Below, piece by piece: positions 5,260 through 5,266 of a DNA stretch of 5,266 nucleotides. Below the pieces are notes generated by a model. The model searched no databases. It was given only the letters and a program-made list of their open reading frames with translations, and was not told the DNA's origin. The stretch lies in contig JAUVQL010000093.1 in NCBI GenBank assembly GCA_030598165.1, forward strand, positions 1 through 5,266. The letters are read 5' to 3'. How positions within the stretch are numbered: the first letter of the stretch is position 1; the number at the start of each line of letters is the position of its first letter. A program made the position numbers and the translations under genes. This DNA comes from Acidobacteriota bacterium. GTDB lineage: Bacteria > Acidobacteriota > Vicinamibacteria > Marinacidobacterales > SMYC01.

Positions 5260-5266
5260 CACCGCT

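Noticed and set aside
5170..5266. tRNA gene in the right-hand tail
   Set aside because: No T-arm GGTTCGAATCC-like sequence, no paired acceptor ends and no cloverleaf could be drawn.
1..5266. AGCGGT at 2-7 and ACCGCT at 5261-5266 as inverted window ends
   Set aside because: Only six bases, and the window limits are arbitrary. A chance match is the simplest explanation.

Overview
This is a bacterial chromosomal window, GC-moderate to GC-rich, densely coding, with no plasmid, phage or transposase genes. The gene set (tilS and hpt, a CorC/HlyC-family membrane protein, gpsA) is core bacterial housekeeping. Putative Shine-Dalgarno sequences precede the small zinc-finger gene and the left window edge, but the other starts lack good ones. 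Gene content alone does not fix a phylum. The combination of a tilS-hpt pair with an orphan zinc-finger microprotein and intergenic heptamer repeats would fit an uncultivated Gram-negative-type lineage, but that is inference.

Layout. Positions 25-2057 (minus strand) hold tilS followed by hpt, joined by a 4-base ATGA overlap. A strong purine-rich ribosome-binding sequence then sits at the left window edge, so a third gene, most likely ftsH by conserved gene order, begins just outside. Positions 2058-2277 are a divergent spacer with a leader hairpin. Positions 2278-2439 (plus) encode a 53-residue protein with eight cysteines in a RING/FYVE-like cross-brace spacing. A 19-base convergent gap with a small hairpin separates it from a CorC/HlyC-family (DUF21 plus paired CBS) membrane protein at 2459-3844 (minus). 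A spacer of about 145 bases without a clear promoter separates that gene from the divergent gpsA at 3992-4984 (plus).

The last 282 bases (4985-5266) are non-coding but highly structured. A CAGTGAC-type heptamer array forms a large hairpin with perfect 18-base arms. Directly beside it is a 90-base GC-rich block with near-perfect 10-base terminal inverted repeats, an internal 24-base perfect palindrome and an imperfect 9-base direct repeat at its edges, which looks like a miniature non-autonomous element inserted into heptamer-type DNA. A further imperfect direct repeat follows.

Functionally, TilS modifies tRNA-Ile and GpsA makes sn-glycerol-3-phosphate for phospholipids. The CorC-type protein probably acts in membrane ion homeostasis. 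The hpt product has the HPRT fold signature but has lost several residues that bind Mg-PRPP, which raises the possibility that it is no longer a normal salvage enzyme. The most interesting items are that altered HPRT, the zinc-finger microprotein, and the composite repeat element downstream of gpsA.
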